Source of the DNA: a virus
IMG/VR virus record: IMGVR_UViG_3300032053_000040
Span: 1 to 64,000 of that record
Direction: 5' to 3' (one strand)
DNA length: 64,000 nt
The notes beneath the pieces are model-generated. The model was given only the letters and a program-made list of their open reading frames with translations. It was not told the DNA's origin and searched no databases. The position numbers and the translations under genes were made by a program. This document shows positions 8,828 through 18,504 of this stretch, piece after piece. Numbering within the stretch: position 1 is the stretch's first letter; each line of letters starts with the position of its first letter.

Positions 8828-10453
8828 ATGTTAATTGGAGATCCATTCAAGTACATCCACCACACGGCCGAGATACTAAGCGTAGGCAAAATATCGCTCG
8901 TTATCGGTCGTGGAGTAGGTGTAGTGCTGGATTATGCCGACAGAGGCCCTGCGATGGAGATGTTCGGGATGGCACGAGGCAGGGATGCTCTCTCGTATTA
9001 TGGCGCTGGTCCGCTAGTAGATGCTGCCATGATGATGTTCGATCAGGGTGTCAATGCGGTCTACGGGTTCCGAGTAATGGGCCTCGGGTATGCCACGGCA
9101 GACGTTGACGTTTTCGATAGCAACAACGTCAAAGCAGGAACCTTCGTAGCACCTTCGGCAGGCACACATGGTAACGTTCCGGTAATCAAGGTTGAAGACA
9201 GCCTGGTAACCGCATGGAACAAAGAGAGGTTCAATGGGGATGGAACCGCCGGGCCCTATGCGTTAAAGGTAGACGACATCGACGAGAACAATGCAAACTA
9301 TGTTACAGTCGCAGGCGTGGCCAGGACGATAGTATACGCGGAGCAGAACCTCGGCGAGAACAACGCCTATATCAACAAGGCAACGGGAGGAGTCCTGTTC
9401 CATTCGTCCAACAAGCCAGGCAAGACAAACGAGATCATAGTAGGCGTCAAGCACAAGACCAGACGTGTAGTGATGACTGACGGTCTCAATCCACCCGAAG
9501 TTATCTCGAACGTCCAGAGCGTTCTTCAGCTCGCCGCCAAGACACGATATTCAGCCATAGCCAACTATGTCCCGGCGATCGGATCAACTCACCTACCGAA
9601 ACCCGTGATAACCCAGATGGAAGGTGGAGACGACGGCGCCGAACCTAACGGAGACGACTGGGTGCTGGCCTTCGAGTCCGCTCTGAAACTTCCTGGAGGC
9701 GTAATACCGACCAGCGTAACCACGTCACAGTTCGAGCTAACTCCTGGCGGAGACGAGCTCTTCCCAATGATGGACGGCTACCTGAGCAGGATGGCCGACC
9801 AGTGGACGCCGACGTTGGGCTACATGTCTGCCAACCCATACGCTACCAAAGACGAGATCCTGGAGCTGGCGACGGGCTACAACAGCATGTGGTTCACGAT
9901 CATAGGCAACGGTTGGCACAGAGATGGTCGAAGCCTCGCACCGGCCCGAGCCGGCATGGAGGCGGCTGTAGAGCTTGGCTCAAGCACTTCAGAAGAGATC
10001 AACGTGCTGAAAGGTATCGGGAACAACCTGCTCTACCAGTTCAGCGACACTGACCGCGAGGAACTGACTGCAAACGGCATCGATGTCCTGGAGAAGGAAG
10101 CTGGAATTAAGCCTTACGCAGCGATAACCACGAACCGCGACGAGAACTTCAAGAAATGCGTCGACATGAGGACGATCAACTGGAACCAGATTCTGCTGAA
10201 CAGCATAGTCAAGAGGATGTACCACGCCCGAAGGACAAAAGAGAACATGGGCCGGGTCAAGTCCACGATGGAGTTGCTGCTGGAGGAACAGTGCAAGCAC
10301 AGCATCCTGGACGACTACTCGATCGCCGTCTTGCCCAACCCGCTAGACCGAAACAAGGTTGACATCGACTTCTGGCTCCAGTGCGTGGGTCACATGCAGA
10401 GGTTCCACACCGTACTGAGTGTCGGATACTGGTCAAGCAACGTTGCGGAGTAG
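8828..10453 (+). CDS. contractile tail sheath protein
   Basis: 541 residues from ATG 8828, with AAGGAGAG 11 nt upstream (GTG 8816 is an alternative). It has the sheath layout: an N-terminal region rich in Gly/Ala (for example DYADRGPAMEMFG), a variable middle, and a conserved C-terminal domain ending in VDIDFWLQCVGHMQRFHTVL, typical of sheath proteins that end by describing a beta-strand exchange with the next ring. It is followed directly by the tube gene, as in myoviruses. A TATA-like TTTAAAATTT near 8796 suggests its own promoter. Confidence 0.85.
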   Translation: MLIGDPFKYIHHTAEILSVGKISLVIGRGVGVVLDYADRGPAMEMFGMARGRDALSYYGAGPLVDAAMMMFDQGVNAVYGFRVMGLGYATADVDVFDSNNVKAGTFVAPSAGTHGNVPVIKVEDSLVTAWNKERFNGDGTAGPYALKVDDIDENNANYVTVAGVARTIVYAEQNLGENNAYINKATGGVLFHSSNKPGKTNEIIVGVKHKTRRVVMTDGLNPPEVISNVQSVLQLAAKTRYSAIANYVPAIGSTHLPKPVITQMEGGDDGAEPNGDDWVLAFESALKLPGGVIPTSVTTSQFELTPGGDELFPMMDGYLSRMADQWTPTLGYMSANPYATKDEILELATGYNSMWFTIIGNGWHRDGRSLAPARAGMEAAVELGSSTSEEINVLKGIGNNLLYQFSDTDREELTANGIDVLEKEAGIKPYAAITTNRDENFKKCVDMRTINWNQILLNSIVKRMYHARRTKENMGRVKSTMELLLEEQCKHSILDDYSIAVLPNPLDRNKVDIDFWLQCVGHMQRFHTVLSVGYWSSNVAE

Positions 10454-10471
10454 GGAGGGGGGTGATCAAAA

Positions 10472-11011
10472 ATGGCAACAATAGGAAGCGAAGTTCTTGA
10501 TCCTCGGAGGACAGGTTCCCTGGCCCAGTACGCGGGCCTGGGACCCAAGGTCTCGCCAGGGTACTACCAGGAAGCCACGGCCTTCAACGACATCATCATC
10601 GATATCGCTGGCGTCTACTTCAAGCTGCGTTCGTTCCAGTACACCAAGAACCTCACCGAAGACGAGGAGTACGGAAGCGGCGGGCATCTGCCTTGGGATA
10701 TCGTTGACAAACAGATCGCCATCACAGGCAACTTTGAGTACGCATCGTTCCTGAAGAGCGGCGAGCCTGCAATGTCGGAATGGCAACGGCTGGCACTACA
10801 TGCTCTCCTGGAGAACCAGGGCGACGAAGGCCAGGCGTTGTTTTTCAACATCATCGTGATGAAGAGAGAAGCAAGCGGCTCGGCTGACTACGGAGACTTC
10901 ATCGAGGCCCTGATCTATTGCAAGGTGACGAGCAGCGGCAGAACGTACCCGGAGAACAACACCGTAATAACCCGGCACGAGTTCAAGGCAATGGGAAGAC
11001 TGCCTAAGTAA
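10472..11011 (+). CDS. tail tube protein
   Basis: 179 residues, ATG preceded by GGAGGGGGGTGATC. Beta-rich with V-Y-F-K-L-R-S-F-Q-Y near residue 50, the pattern of myoviral tube proteins whose rings stack inside the sheath. Identified mainly by size and by position between the sheath and the chaperone pair. Confidence 0.75.
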   Translation: MATIGSEVLDPRRTGSLAQYAGLGPKVSPGYYQEATAFNDIIIDIAGVYFKLRSFQYTKNLTEDEEYGSGGHLPWDIVDKQIAITGNFEYASFLKSGEPAMSEWQRLALHALLENQGDEGQALFFNIIVMKREASGSADYGDFIEALIYCKVTSSGRTYPENNTVITRHEFKAMGRLPK

Positions 11012-11050
11012 AGGCATCATTCCTACTATATAATTTAGAGAGGATTAAAA

Positions 11051-11620
11051 ATGGCTAACAAGAAGAAGATTGAAGAGATGCAGGCCAAGGCCAAAATAAG
11101 GCTTACGAAACGGCTCGTCGGAATGGGCACTAAATTCAGGAAGGATATCACGGTGCCCGTTTATGGAGGTGTCGAAGTAACCATACGGCCTCTGAGTGGC
11201 GGCGAGCTCGATACCATTTCGGAACGAACCGGCTACACCATAGACGAGATCACTGGTGGCGGCCTGGATCTGGATAAGCTAACGGAAGATGAAATCCAGG
11301 AGATCAAGGATTCAGGAGACATCCCGCCCGCATTGCTCAAGAAGATGGATCTCAAAGATATCTCGGTGACTCCAAAGATGACTCGGTTTCTGGGCGAGCT
11401 CTGCAAATTCGGGATTGCTCCAAAGACAGACGAGGAAGACGTAAGGGAGATGGTAGACGACATCATCGGTTTCGGCAAAATGATGATCGGAATAGAGATC
11501 ATGAGCCTTCTTGATGTCAAATACCAGGAGCTCGAAGATTTTTTCGCACTCCAGAAGGACAGCTCCTCGGAATCGTCCACTCTACAGGATACCGTTTCGC
11601 CGACAGAATTGATGAGTTAA
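11051..11620 (+). CDS. tail assembly chaperone, short form (gpG-like)
   Basis: 189 residues; GAGAGGAT site, and TATATAATTT 25 bp before the ATG. N-terminal Lys-rich stretch, then an acidic helical domain. It lies between the tube and tape-measure genes where tailed phages encode chaperone G. The sequence T-TTT-TTC at codons 163-165 would move about 1 in many ribosomes to the -1 frame and join the next reading frame (11545-12024). The short form ends in a Ser/Glu/Thr-rich tail. Confidence 0.75.
   Translation: MANKKKIEEMQAKAKIRLTKRLVGMGTKFRKDITVPVYGGVEVTIRPLSGGELDTISERTGYTIDEITGGGLDLDKLTEDEIQEIKDSGDIPPALLKKMDLKDISVTPKMTRFLGELCKFGIAPKTDEEDVREMVDDIIGFGKMMIGIEIMSLLDVKYQELEDFFALQKDSSSESSTLQDTVSPTELMS
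11539..11545 (+). promoter_or_regulatory. -1 ribosomal frameshift slippery heptamer
   Basis: T TTT TTC in the zero frame fits X-XXY-YYZ. The -1 frame is open from well upstream and continues to 12024 with no convincing start (TTG 11632 lacks a ribosome-binding site). The shift would make a ~324-residue G-GT fusion, the arrangement used by lambda-type tail chaperones before the tape measure. Confidence 0.7.
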
Positions 11621-12024
11621 CCACGACACAATTGGCCTTCGTCTCTCTAATCGCCGTGAACAAGATGCACATGGACGCTGGACTTGGTCCAATCGTGGAA
11701 CTAGGCGCCGACTCCGGCCAGACCGTAGGCCACGACATGACACTCATGAATGAGGTCAAGCAAGCGATATACTACGATGAAGGGCCTTATGCCGGGAAAC
11801 TCGAGGAACTCCGAGAATCCCAGGAAGAACGCAGGATGGCGATAGAACAGAAGATCATCGAAAAAATGGATAAGCTTCGTGACAAGGCATGGCGAAAAGA
11901 TTTCGATCAGCTCCGCAAGAACCAGGCCGGTATGAGGCGAGCTATCGATGATCAGTTGGTAGAGATTTTGGATGATGATGATGGCAAGGATGTAGACGAA
12001 GACCAGGGGGTAGAAAAGGAATGA
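11545..12024 (+). CDS. tail assembly chaperone extension (gpT-like), read by -1 frameshift
   Basis: 159 residues in the -1 frame. After the slip the protein continues RTPEGQLLGIVHSTG, then TTQLAFVSLIAVNKM and a charged helical C-terminus rich in Glu/Lys/Arg ending in an Asp-rich run. A TTG at 11632 could start a 130-residue free protein, but no Shine-Dalgarno precedes it. In known systems the T domain binds the tape measure while the G domain recruits tube subunits. Confidence 0.7.
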   Translation, partial: RTPEGQLLGIVHSTGYRFADRIDELTTTQLAFVSLIAVNKMHMDAGLGPIVELGADSGQTVGHDMTLMNEVKQAIYYDEGPYAGKLEELRESQEERRMAIEQKIIEKMDKLRDKAWRKDFDQLRKNQAGMRRAIDDQLVEILDDDDGKDVDEDQGVEKE

Positions 12025-12401
12025 AAGTAATCTGGGATATAAAGATATCCGTAGCAGGCGGGCCAAGTTTCCCGTTGTCCGGCTTCTTCGAAACTGAAGC
12101 TTACGACGTTATCGAGGTCGTGATTCCCAAAGAATCATCGGTTCCTGTCGAGGTCCAGCCGGGCGAGACCGGAGATGTCCTGGGGTTGCTTATAACGAGC
12201 ACAAGATACTCCGATCTCACCTTCAAGGTAGACGACAGCGATCCCCAAATCCTTGACGGGCCACTTCCGCTAATAGGCGCCGGGCTGGTCAAGATCCTCG
12301 GACCAACCCAGAACGTGATCCTGTTCGAGAACGAAAGCGATGCGACAGACGTAAAGGTAACCATACTCGTAGCAAGAACCGCAACGGAAGAAGGAGTCTG
12401 A
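12021..12401 (+). CDS. small beta-rich tail protein, unknown
   Basis: 126 residues; ATGA overlap with the chaperone stop and AAAGGA upstream. Strand-forming, acidic, rich in Val/Ile/Pro/Gly, with no membrane segment. It lies between chaperone and tape measure, where few phages place an extra gene. It may be a virion decoration or assembly factor; function not assigned. Confidence 0.65.
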   Translation: MKVIWDIKISVAGGPSFPLSGFFETEAYDVIEVVIPKESSVPVEVQPGETGDVLGLLITSTRYSDLTFKVDDSDPQILDGPLPLIGAGLVKILGPTQNVILFENESDATDVKVTILVARTATEEGV

Positions 12402-12444
12402 GCCTGCGACCTAATTGAGTTAGATTTAGCGCGGACGTCGTCAG

Positions 12445-15054
12445 ATGGCACTCAGAGATCTCATCATCAGGCTGGCTATCCAGAACGCTGACGTAGCGCA
12501 GCGTGTCGAGGCACTCAAAGAGAACGTCAAGACCGTCAACGGCATGACGGCCCGGGCGTCCATTGACGTCAACACTTCTAAAGCAGTTGCATCACTCAAC
12601 CAGCTAAAACTACAGATCCATGATCTGGATAAGAGTTGCCTCAAGCTCCAGGCTAACTCGACGATTATGAGTTCCGCTTTTAGCTCCCTTTCGTCGATCG
12701 GCCACGCTGCTACGTCAAAACTAGCCGCCGGGTTTGGATTAGTTAATTCGGCTATGGCGTCTGTCGCCGCTCAATCAAGTGCCGTTACGGCGCATATTAA
12801 GAAAAATTGGAATGACATCGAAAGCGACATCAAAAAAGTAGCTGCCGTTAGCACTGGTTTTTCCATAGGCTCGATCTACATGGCCGCAGGCGTCCAGGCC
12901 AACCTAGAAACAATCAAAGGAACACGAGGCGAGGAGGCGGCGGCGGCATACGCTCCATGGATAAAACAAGGAAGAAAATTAAGATATACAGATGAATCCA
13001 CACGAGGCCAGCTTGCTGAAACTGCTGCCAAATACCTCCGAGGCACCTCAACCGAAGACCAGATACAATTTCTCACTCTACTTGAAAAGGAAGGAGCCCG
13101 GGAACGGGCATCGCCCGAAGCACTCGGAAACGTCATGGAATCTTTGGCAACTGGACGTTTATCGACGATCAAGAGGGAATTGCCGGGGATGGGGATAGAC
13201 GTAGATGCCATCCAAGCTCGTGCTGAAAAACAGATGGAGAATCCGTTCTTTATGCGAGCCCATCCCGGGATGACAAAAGAGGACGTAGTATCTCAAGAAT
13301 TCGTCAAAGAGTTTACAAAATGGGGCCAGGAGACAGAGATCCCCGGTGTAGGTAAAACTCTTCAAGACATTAATGTAGATCTCGAGCCCATCGATAAATT
13401 CAAGTCTGAGATAAAAGATATCTCGACCACTCTCGGCGATTCCCTTAAGCCAGCTCTTTTCGCAGTTAACAACGTCCTCGAAGCCTTCAACGAGTTCCTG
13501 CAGAACGTTCCCGGTGCCGGGCCAGTCATAGCCATAAGCATAGGATTTGCAGCCATAGCGTCAACTGGCATCATCATGGCGGCAGCGTTGCTAAGTGCTT
13601 CAACTGCTTTAGGGATAAGTTCAGTCGCTGCCGGCGTAGCTTCCGTCGCTATAGGGGGGCTTAGGCTTGCCATGACTCTTCTAGCAGCCCATCCCATCAT
13701 TGCAGTTCTCCTTATCCTGGCGACCATATTGATCTACGTAGCCACTCGCACAGACCTATTGCAGAAAGCCTGGGAGAAGCTCCAGGGGATCAAGGTAGGC
13801 GAGATCATAGGTGGCGGGATCGCTTTTGCCGTTGCCTTATGGGAGAAGGGGGTCAAACTTGCCATGTCCCTCTGGGATATACTGATGAATCTAGGAAAAA
13901 TGGGCGGGATTAAACTGCCACTTGCATTAGCTCTCGGCCCTCTTGGACTGGTCTTTGGTATCGCCCTTCCTCTCGTCATAAAGCTGCTGACATCGATGGT
14001 CAACTGGGGAGAACTCTCGACCAACGTCCTGAAATTTATTCAGCAAATCCTGGAGGATTTACTGAATGTTTTCGAACCGGTCTCCAATTTCATCAAAAAG
14101 ATTTACGATATGTTTGTATGGCTGTCAGAAACGCTCGGTATCACAAAGCCTCCTGAACCTGGAGTGACGAGGGGGGGAAAAAGTGTCGAGATGCCTTTAG
14201 CCGGGGGGGGCGAATTCAAACCGTCAAATATCCTCGGAGGTGCTGGAAATTATTATATCAAAGACTTACTCGAAGAGCTTGGTTATTTTTCCGACATACC
14301 AGAAGCCTTACTTGCGATGGCTAGAAACGGGATCACTCCAATATACGATAGCGCCGAGCAACCTGGTGGGGTGGTGGCACCCGGCGCGACAGAGCCCGAA
14401 AAGGAGCCCGAAAAGACCAGTAAAAAGTATGATCCTAACCTCTGGTACAAGACCGATGCTGGCGACCTCATCACCGGGACAATAGCAACCGAATTAGCAG
14501 CTCGGTTCGGAGTGGACTACGAAGGACCGTTTACAAAGGAAGGCCATCCAGTAGGCCAAACAAAAGCCGCTCCAATAGGAAATGTGCTGAAGGATATTAA
14601 ATCGGTTATAGAACCCACTCCAAAGGATATCAAACCCATCATAGACGAGAAGCCATTTGTCCCTCCACCAAAACAGGACATTGTAGAGGCGTATGATCCT
14701 AAGTATGATCAAACCCTCTGGACATTCGGCGGGCAGGAAGGAGCCACGATTACCAAAACCGGCAAGATGATGGTCCATGGTCCGATTGAAGAAGTCGTCC
14801 CGATGGCCGAAACTATACGAGGCCCGGGAGCTGTTGCCAGGGCCCTACGTGACCTCGACCTCTTCCAACGTTCACGTCCGTTCCTGGAGGGTGACCAAAA
14901 ACAGCCTGGACAGGTGATTAGCGTCAATTTCAATTCTCCATTGATCGGGGAGGCCACTATTGCAAGCCAATTCGACCTTGAGGATCTGATGTGGCAGCTA
15001 CAAGGCAAAATCGCGGATAAGATCTTGAGAGAACTAGGGTATCTGAGGGGTTGA
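12445..15054 (+). CDS. tape measure protein
   Basis: 869 residues. Ala/Lys/Asn-rich helical N-terminus, then hydrophobic Ala/Gly/Ile segments around residues 355-445 and 460-515 (several membrane-like stretches), then Pro-rich linkers with KEPEKTSKKYDP and a charged C-terminus. This is the usual layout of tape-measure proteins, which set tail length and help DNA cross the membrane. Length implies a tail of roughly 130 nm at about 0.15 nm per residue, a general rule. No lytic domain (SLT, peptidase) was seen. Confidence 0.85.
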   Translation: MALRDLIIRLAIQNADVAQRVEALKENVKTVNGMTARASIDVNTSKAVASLNQLKLQIHDLDKSCLKLQANSTIMSSAFSSLSSIGHAATSKLAAGFGLVNSAMASVAAQSSAVTAHIKKNWNDIESDIKKVAAVSTGFSIGSIYMAAGVQANLETIKGTRGEEAAAAYAPWIKQGRKLRYTDESTRGQLAETAAKYLRGTSTEDQIQFLTLLEKEGARERASPEALGNVMESLATGRLSTIKRELPGMGIDVDAIQARAEKQMENPFFMRAHPGMTKEDVVSQEFVKEFTKWGQETEIPGVGKTLQDINVDLEPIDKFKSEIKDISTTLGDSLKPALFAVNNVLEAFNEFLQNVPGAGPVIAISIGFAAIASTGIIMAAALLSASTALGISSVAAGVASVAIGGLRLAMTLLAAHPIIAVLLILATILIYVATRTDLLQKAWEKLQGIKVGEIIGGGIAFAVALWEKGVKLAMSLWDILMNLGKMGGIKLPLALALGPLGLVFGIALPLVIKLLTSMVNWGELSTNVLKFIQQILEDLLNVFEPVSNFIKKIYDMFVWLSETLGITKPPEPGVTRGGKSVEMPLAGGGEFKPSNILGGAGNYYIKDLLEELGYFSDIPEALLAMARNGITPIYDSAEQPGGVVAPGATEPEKEPEKTSKKYDPNLWYKTDAGDLITGTIATELAARFGVDYEGPFTKEGHPVGQTKAAPIGNVLKDIKSVIEPTPKDIKPIIDEKPFVPPPKQDIVEAYDPKYDQTLWTFGGQEGATITKTGKMMVHGPIEEVVPMAETIRGPGAVARALRDLDLFQRSRPFLEGDQKQPGQVISVNFNSPLIGEATIASQFDLEDLMWQLQGKIADKILRELGYLRG

Positions 15055-15058
15055 TTTC

Positions 15059-15499
15059 ATGCAGCTAAACGACAAAGGCGGGCTGTCGAATCCGTTCGAG
15101 TCGACGATAGATAGCTATGGCGATCCATTCCAGGTAGAGATAGGGTCGATAAAACTCGGGATAAGAAGTATGGTTAATCCCGACCAATCCAGGACGAACC
15201 CTATTGAAATCAAATGGAGCCAGGAGAATAAGGTCGAAGAACAGGATACTCCAGGTGATAGACCCAAGACGGAATGTACCATTTCAAACGGACTGTATTA
15301 CTGCACGATATCGTTTGCCACCAAGCAGAAGGATCTTTTGGAGCAAGTTGAGAAGATGAAAGCAGGACCTCACGTCGTAAAAACCTATTTCAAAACCGCC
15401 TGCATGTACTTGATGAAAAAGGACGTCACGCAACCAAAAGGCATGAAAGATCCTAAGCAAAACGTCGTGCTCAATCTCAAAGAGGCCTACGATGCTTAG
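15059..15499 (+). CDS. baseplate / tail-tube-initiator-like protein
   Basis: 146 residues, starting right after the tape measure. Contains Q-V-E-I-G-S-I-K-L-G-I-R-S and a mixed strand/helix layout similar to small baseplate proteins between tape measure and hub (such as gp53/LysM position proteins). No LysM motif is visible, so only the location supports the call. Overlaps the next gene by 8 nt. Confidence 0.55.
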   Translation: MQLNDKGGLSNPFESTIDSYGDPFQVEIGSIKLGIRSMVNPDQSRTNPIEIKWSQENKVEEQDTPGDRPKTECTISNGLYYCTISFATKQKDLLEQVEKMKAGPHVVKTYFKTACMYLMKKDVTQPKGMKDPKQNVVLNLKEAYDA

Positions 15500-16895
15500 T
15501 TGCACGATGACTATCGGAGGTAACGACGTATCTAAATGGGTCATGAAGATCCATTGCGAGCAAACGATAGATTGCAGGAAAGACCCGGACAAGGTAGACA
15601 TCCAGCTATCGAACACCAAACTTCGATGGCGTGGCAAATTTGCCCCTAACGACACGATCGAGTGCGTTGTGCTTAGAACAGCCTATAGGAACGTTAACGG
15701 TGGATGCAAGGAGACTCGGTATCCTCCAATCCAGCTATTCAAGGGAGACGTCCAGAAAGCATCCACTGATGAGAGGATTGCCAAAATAGAAGGTTCATGC
15801 TATATCGGGGGCATGTCCGGCAACCTTCCCAAAAACGTAACTTACCACAAAGGGACGCCTATCGATTTCATAGTTAACGATCTGCTTGACCAGTTCGAGT
15901 ACAAAGGAGGGCGAGCGCCTGTTGACACTAAGGTATCAGTCCTCCCGCGTAAAGATCTGATCTATAGAGCAGGTACCGATTTTTTGGGCGCATTTCAAAC
16001 CCTTGCCGATCTTACGGGCTCATGGTACTTCGCAGACGAGTACGGTATATTCTATTATGTGGATCCCAAGATCCTAAAATATGCCAAATACCTGAACGGC
16101 TACCTTCTCAATGGAGACGACACTGCTGCACTGATAGGCTATGCAAACGTTGTCCAGGTGATTGGAGGTACGCCTTACAGACCGGATCAGATCGGCGCAG
16201 AGATCCCGACTCACTACCCGACCCATCGAGCCAAGGAAGAGGACGTCCAGGCTTTTGCAGCTAACGGCCGGATTGAAGCTCCGCCCGTCTACGTTCCGGA
16301 AGCCAACAAGGAGACATGCGAGAAGATGGCTAAAAATCTTCTGGCTTACTTTTCACAGTTTGAGGACCATTGCAAACCAATAGTTGTAGGCATATGCCCC
16401 GCACCGGGAGCCTACGTTACATATTCTCCACGGAACGGAGCAGATATTCTCCCAACACGATGCGATGATGGACCAATTCCTGTCGTGGGCAACGTTACTG
16501 GCGTAATCGTGAGACGAGTAGTCGATTACTCCACCAAAGGGCTCATTACAGAACTCGAAGTTTCGACCCAGATCAAGACAGCCGAAAGTCCTTATGGAGA
16601 TCTATCAGGTGCTGGCGATGACCTGGAGGGTGACGCCGACAAACTTGATAATATGCCAAACGAAGTGCTACAAAGGTTACTCGATCTCATAAGCAAACTC
16701 TTCCCTGGATCCGAGGGGAGAGAGACCGCGAAAGAAGCCGAAAAGCAATGGGACGCAGTCGGAATCAAGTTCGATGACGTTGGCGCATACCGGACTGATG
16801 CCAACGGAAACATCGTCCGGCTGAGTGATGAAGAGGCGGCTTCGTATATTACCATAAATGAAGCTGCCGCATTGCTAGGAAAGGATTTAACATGA
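15492..16895 (+). CDS. baseplate hub protein (gp27 / gpD-like)
   Basis: 467 residues. Starts with TMTIGGNDVSKWVMKI, the short strand-rich opening of hub proteins, and contains G-T-P-I-D-F-I-V-N-D-L-L near 120, resembling late control D / hub domains that grip the spike. C-terminal ~100 residues are helical and acidic. It is coupled by ATGA overlap to the spike gene, the usual hub-spike order. Confidence 0.65.
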   Translation: MLSCTMTIGGNDVSKWVMKIHCEQTIDCRKDPDKVDIQLSNTKLRWRGKFAPNDTIECVVLRTAYRNVNGGCKETRYPPIQLFKGDVQKASTDERIAKIEGSCYIGGMSGNLPKNVTYHKGTPIDFIVNDLLDQFEYKGGRAPVDTKVSVLPRKDLIYRAGTDFLGAFQTLADLTGSWYFADEYGIFYYVDPKILKYAKYLNGYLLNGDDTAALIGYANVVQVIGGTPYRPDQIGAEIPTHYPTHRAKEEDVQAFAANGRIEAPPVYVPEANKETCEKMAKNLLAYFSQFEDHCKPIVVGICPAPGAYVTYSPRNGADILPTRCDDGPIPVVGNVTGVIVRRVVDYSTKGLITELEVSTQIKTAESPYGDLSGAGDDLEGDADKLDNMPNEVLQRLLDLISKLFPGSEGRETAKEAEKQWDAVGIKFDDVGAYRTDANGNIVRLSDEEAASYITINEAAALLGKDLT

Positions 16896-18016
16896 ACGCC
16901 CGAGACAGGAACATCAATTCAGCTAACCACGACGACCGGATGATAGGTCGGTTTGAGATCTGCGAAGTCCAGGATGTCGGGCCTCATCGCCAACCGTGGG
17001 AGGGCGACAAGGATTTCAACTGGGTCGAGGTCCTGCTCAAGAACCGGATGATCCCCAAAGAGGGAGAGGGATCTGAAGGAGACAAAGTTTTGCGTCAACG
17101 AGTCCTATGCTTACAGAGGAATCATGGCAAGTTCCAGGGTGAAACCTGGGCCCCAAGGATAGGCGACATGGTACTTCTCGCATGGATCTATGAGAATACT
17201 GCTTACATCCTCGGCACGGTCCCATCGATCGAACAGGAGCCGGTGTGTAGACCGAATAGCACGGCCAAGAACCCGGATATGGTTATAAAGTGGGCTAAAC
17301 ATAAAATGCCTACCAAGCTTGGCGGATTTGAAGACTATGTTGACTTTCCTCTTCCCGAGCACCCGGACTGTCTGAAGATCTGGCACCAATTCCAGGATCA
17401 TGTCCTCTGCCTGGACTGCAAGCAGGGCCACGATACGCCATCTTGCAAGTTCTGCGACCACATAGACAAGATCCTGCACTCAAGCAATCTGAAAGCCTTC
17501 TCCTTTGAGTCGGACACCACTCGAGATAAGCCCTGGAGGAACAGGTACACCCATCACTGCGGGTCGACGCTCTGGTTCGACGAAGACGGCCTGATCCACT
17601 GGGAGAACCAGGTAGCCGAAGAGGCACGATCTCACGGTAATTATTTCCCAGACGGGACAATCGAGCTCCATTCCGGCCCCGACGACCAGAAAGGAGCTCG
17701 GGTATTGCTATATGGCGATAAGTCTGCTTATCCCGGCCAGGTCGAAATCGATAATCTAGTCAATGCGGCCCATGTCAAGATCTACCAAAACGGCAAGATA
17801 GAGTTGAACCGACGCAATGGTTTTATAATAATCGAAGAGAACGGCGAGATAGTTCTGCGTGGACCAAAGATACGATTCGAAGCCGACGTGATCGAAACGA
17901 TAGGAACAACAGTAGGCGTATCCGGTTCGCAAGTAGTTAACATCAGCGGAGACGAGGTTAACATCACCGCCAACACTGGATCGTGCAGCCTAATCCCACC
18001 GCCCCCGGAGGAATAG
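16892..18016 (+). CDS. baseplate spike (gpV / gp5-like) with a Cys-rich insertion
   Basis: 374 residues. An N-terminal OB-like domain contains G-R-F-E-I-C-E-V and then P-R-I-G-D-M-V-L-L-A-W, the signature of spike OB folds. Between ~150 and 200 is an insertion with CLDC, CKFC and nearby His (HD/H-x-D-K), able to bind zinc. The last ~120 residues form strands with repeated V-x-I / G-x-I pattern (EIVLRGPKIRFEADVIET) like a triple-stranded beta-helix. Predicted membrane-piercing tip. The terminal HxH iron motif is absent. Confidence 0.7.
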   Translation: MNARDRNINSANHDDRMIGRFEICEVQDVGPHRQPWEGDKDFNWVEVLLKNRMIPKEGEGSEGDKVLRQRVLCLQRNHGKFQGETWAPRIGDMVLLAWIYENTAYILGTVPSIEQEPVCRPNSTAKNPDMVIKWAKHKMPTKLGGFEDYVDFPLPEHPDCLKIWHQFQDHVLCLDCKQGHDTPSCKFCDHIDKILHSSNLKAFSFESDTTRDKPWRNRYTHHCGSTLWFDEDGLIHWENQVAEEARSHGNYFPDGTIELHSGPDDQKGARVLLYGDKSAYPGQVEIDNLVNAAHVKIYQNGKIELNRRNGFIIIEENGEIVLRGPKIRFEADVIETIGTTVGVSGSQVVNISGDEVNITANTGSCSLIPPPPEE

Positions 18017-18020
18017 AACG

Positions 18021-18503
18021 ATGCCTTTCGGCGATATGAGATTTAACGGAAAAATATTCGAGACAGGGATATGCAGATGCCACGGCTGGGGAGACCTAGT
18101 CCTAAATTCGCAGGGAGATATAGACGTCGTAACCGATGAAGAAGAGTGCATCACCCAACGGATAATCATCTGGATGGGCACCCATAAAGGAGAACGTCTC
18201 GACCCGACCATAGGCTGTGTGATCCACGATTATATGCACAAGCCCATTACGTCGCAGAACATGAAACACCTCAGATCGGATGCTCTCTACCAACTCCAAT
18301 CGATTTTTCCAGATTATGATGTGAAGATCGACCTGGTGATTAACCAGGACGAGGACCAACGCAACAAGGTAACCATGTATGCCTGGATAGGTAAATTTGA
18401 GGTCTCTCTTAGGGTAGACAAAGAGGGCTTCAAGGAACTCTACGAACAGGTCAGAACTACCTTGAGAGAGATGGGATTCGGCGCAGTCTGGAAGGAGAGA
18501 TAA
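18021..18503 (+). CDS. baseplate wedge protein, GPW/gp25 family
   Basis: 160 residues. Contains S-Q-G-D-I-D-V-V-T-D and E-C-I-T-Q-R-I-I-I-W-M-G-T-H-K-G-E-R near 30-60, the conserved core of gp25/GpW proteins (Q-I--L-L-T--GER), followed by the helix of this family. gp25-like proteins join the sheath initiator to the wedge. It is followed 1 nt later by baseplate J, the standard order. Confidence 0.8.
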   Translation: MPFGDMRFNGKIFETGICRCHGWGDLVLNSQGDIDVVTDEEECITQRIIIWMGTHKGERLDPTIGCVIHDYMHKPITSQNMKHLRSDALYQLQSIFPDYDVKIDLVINQDEDQRNKVTMYAWIGKFEVSLRVDKEGFKELYEQVRTTLREMGFGAVWKER

Positions 18504-18504
18504 G

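Noticed and set aside
11632-12024. Independent gene from TTG 11632
   Set aside because: No ribosome-binding site, and the frame is open upstream through a slippery heptamer, so frameshift expression is a better explanation.
13362-13727. Long minus-strand frames opposite the tape measure and other structural genes
   Set aside because: They mirror strongly coding + strand genes and lack motifs or ribosome sites.
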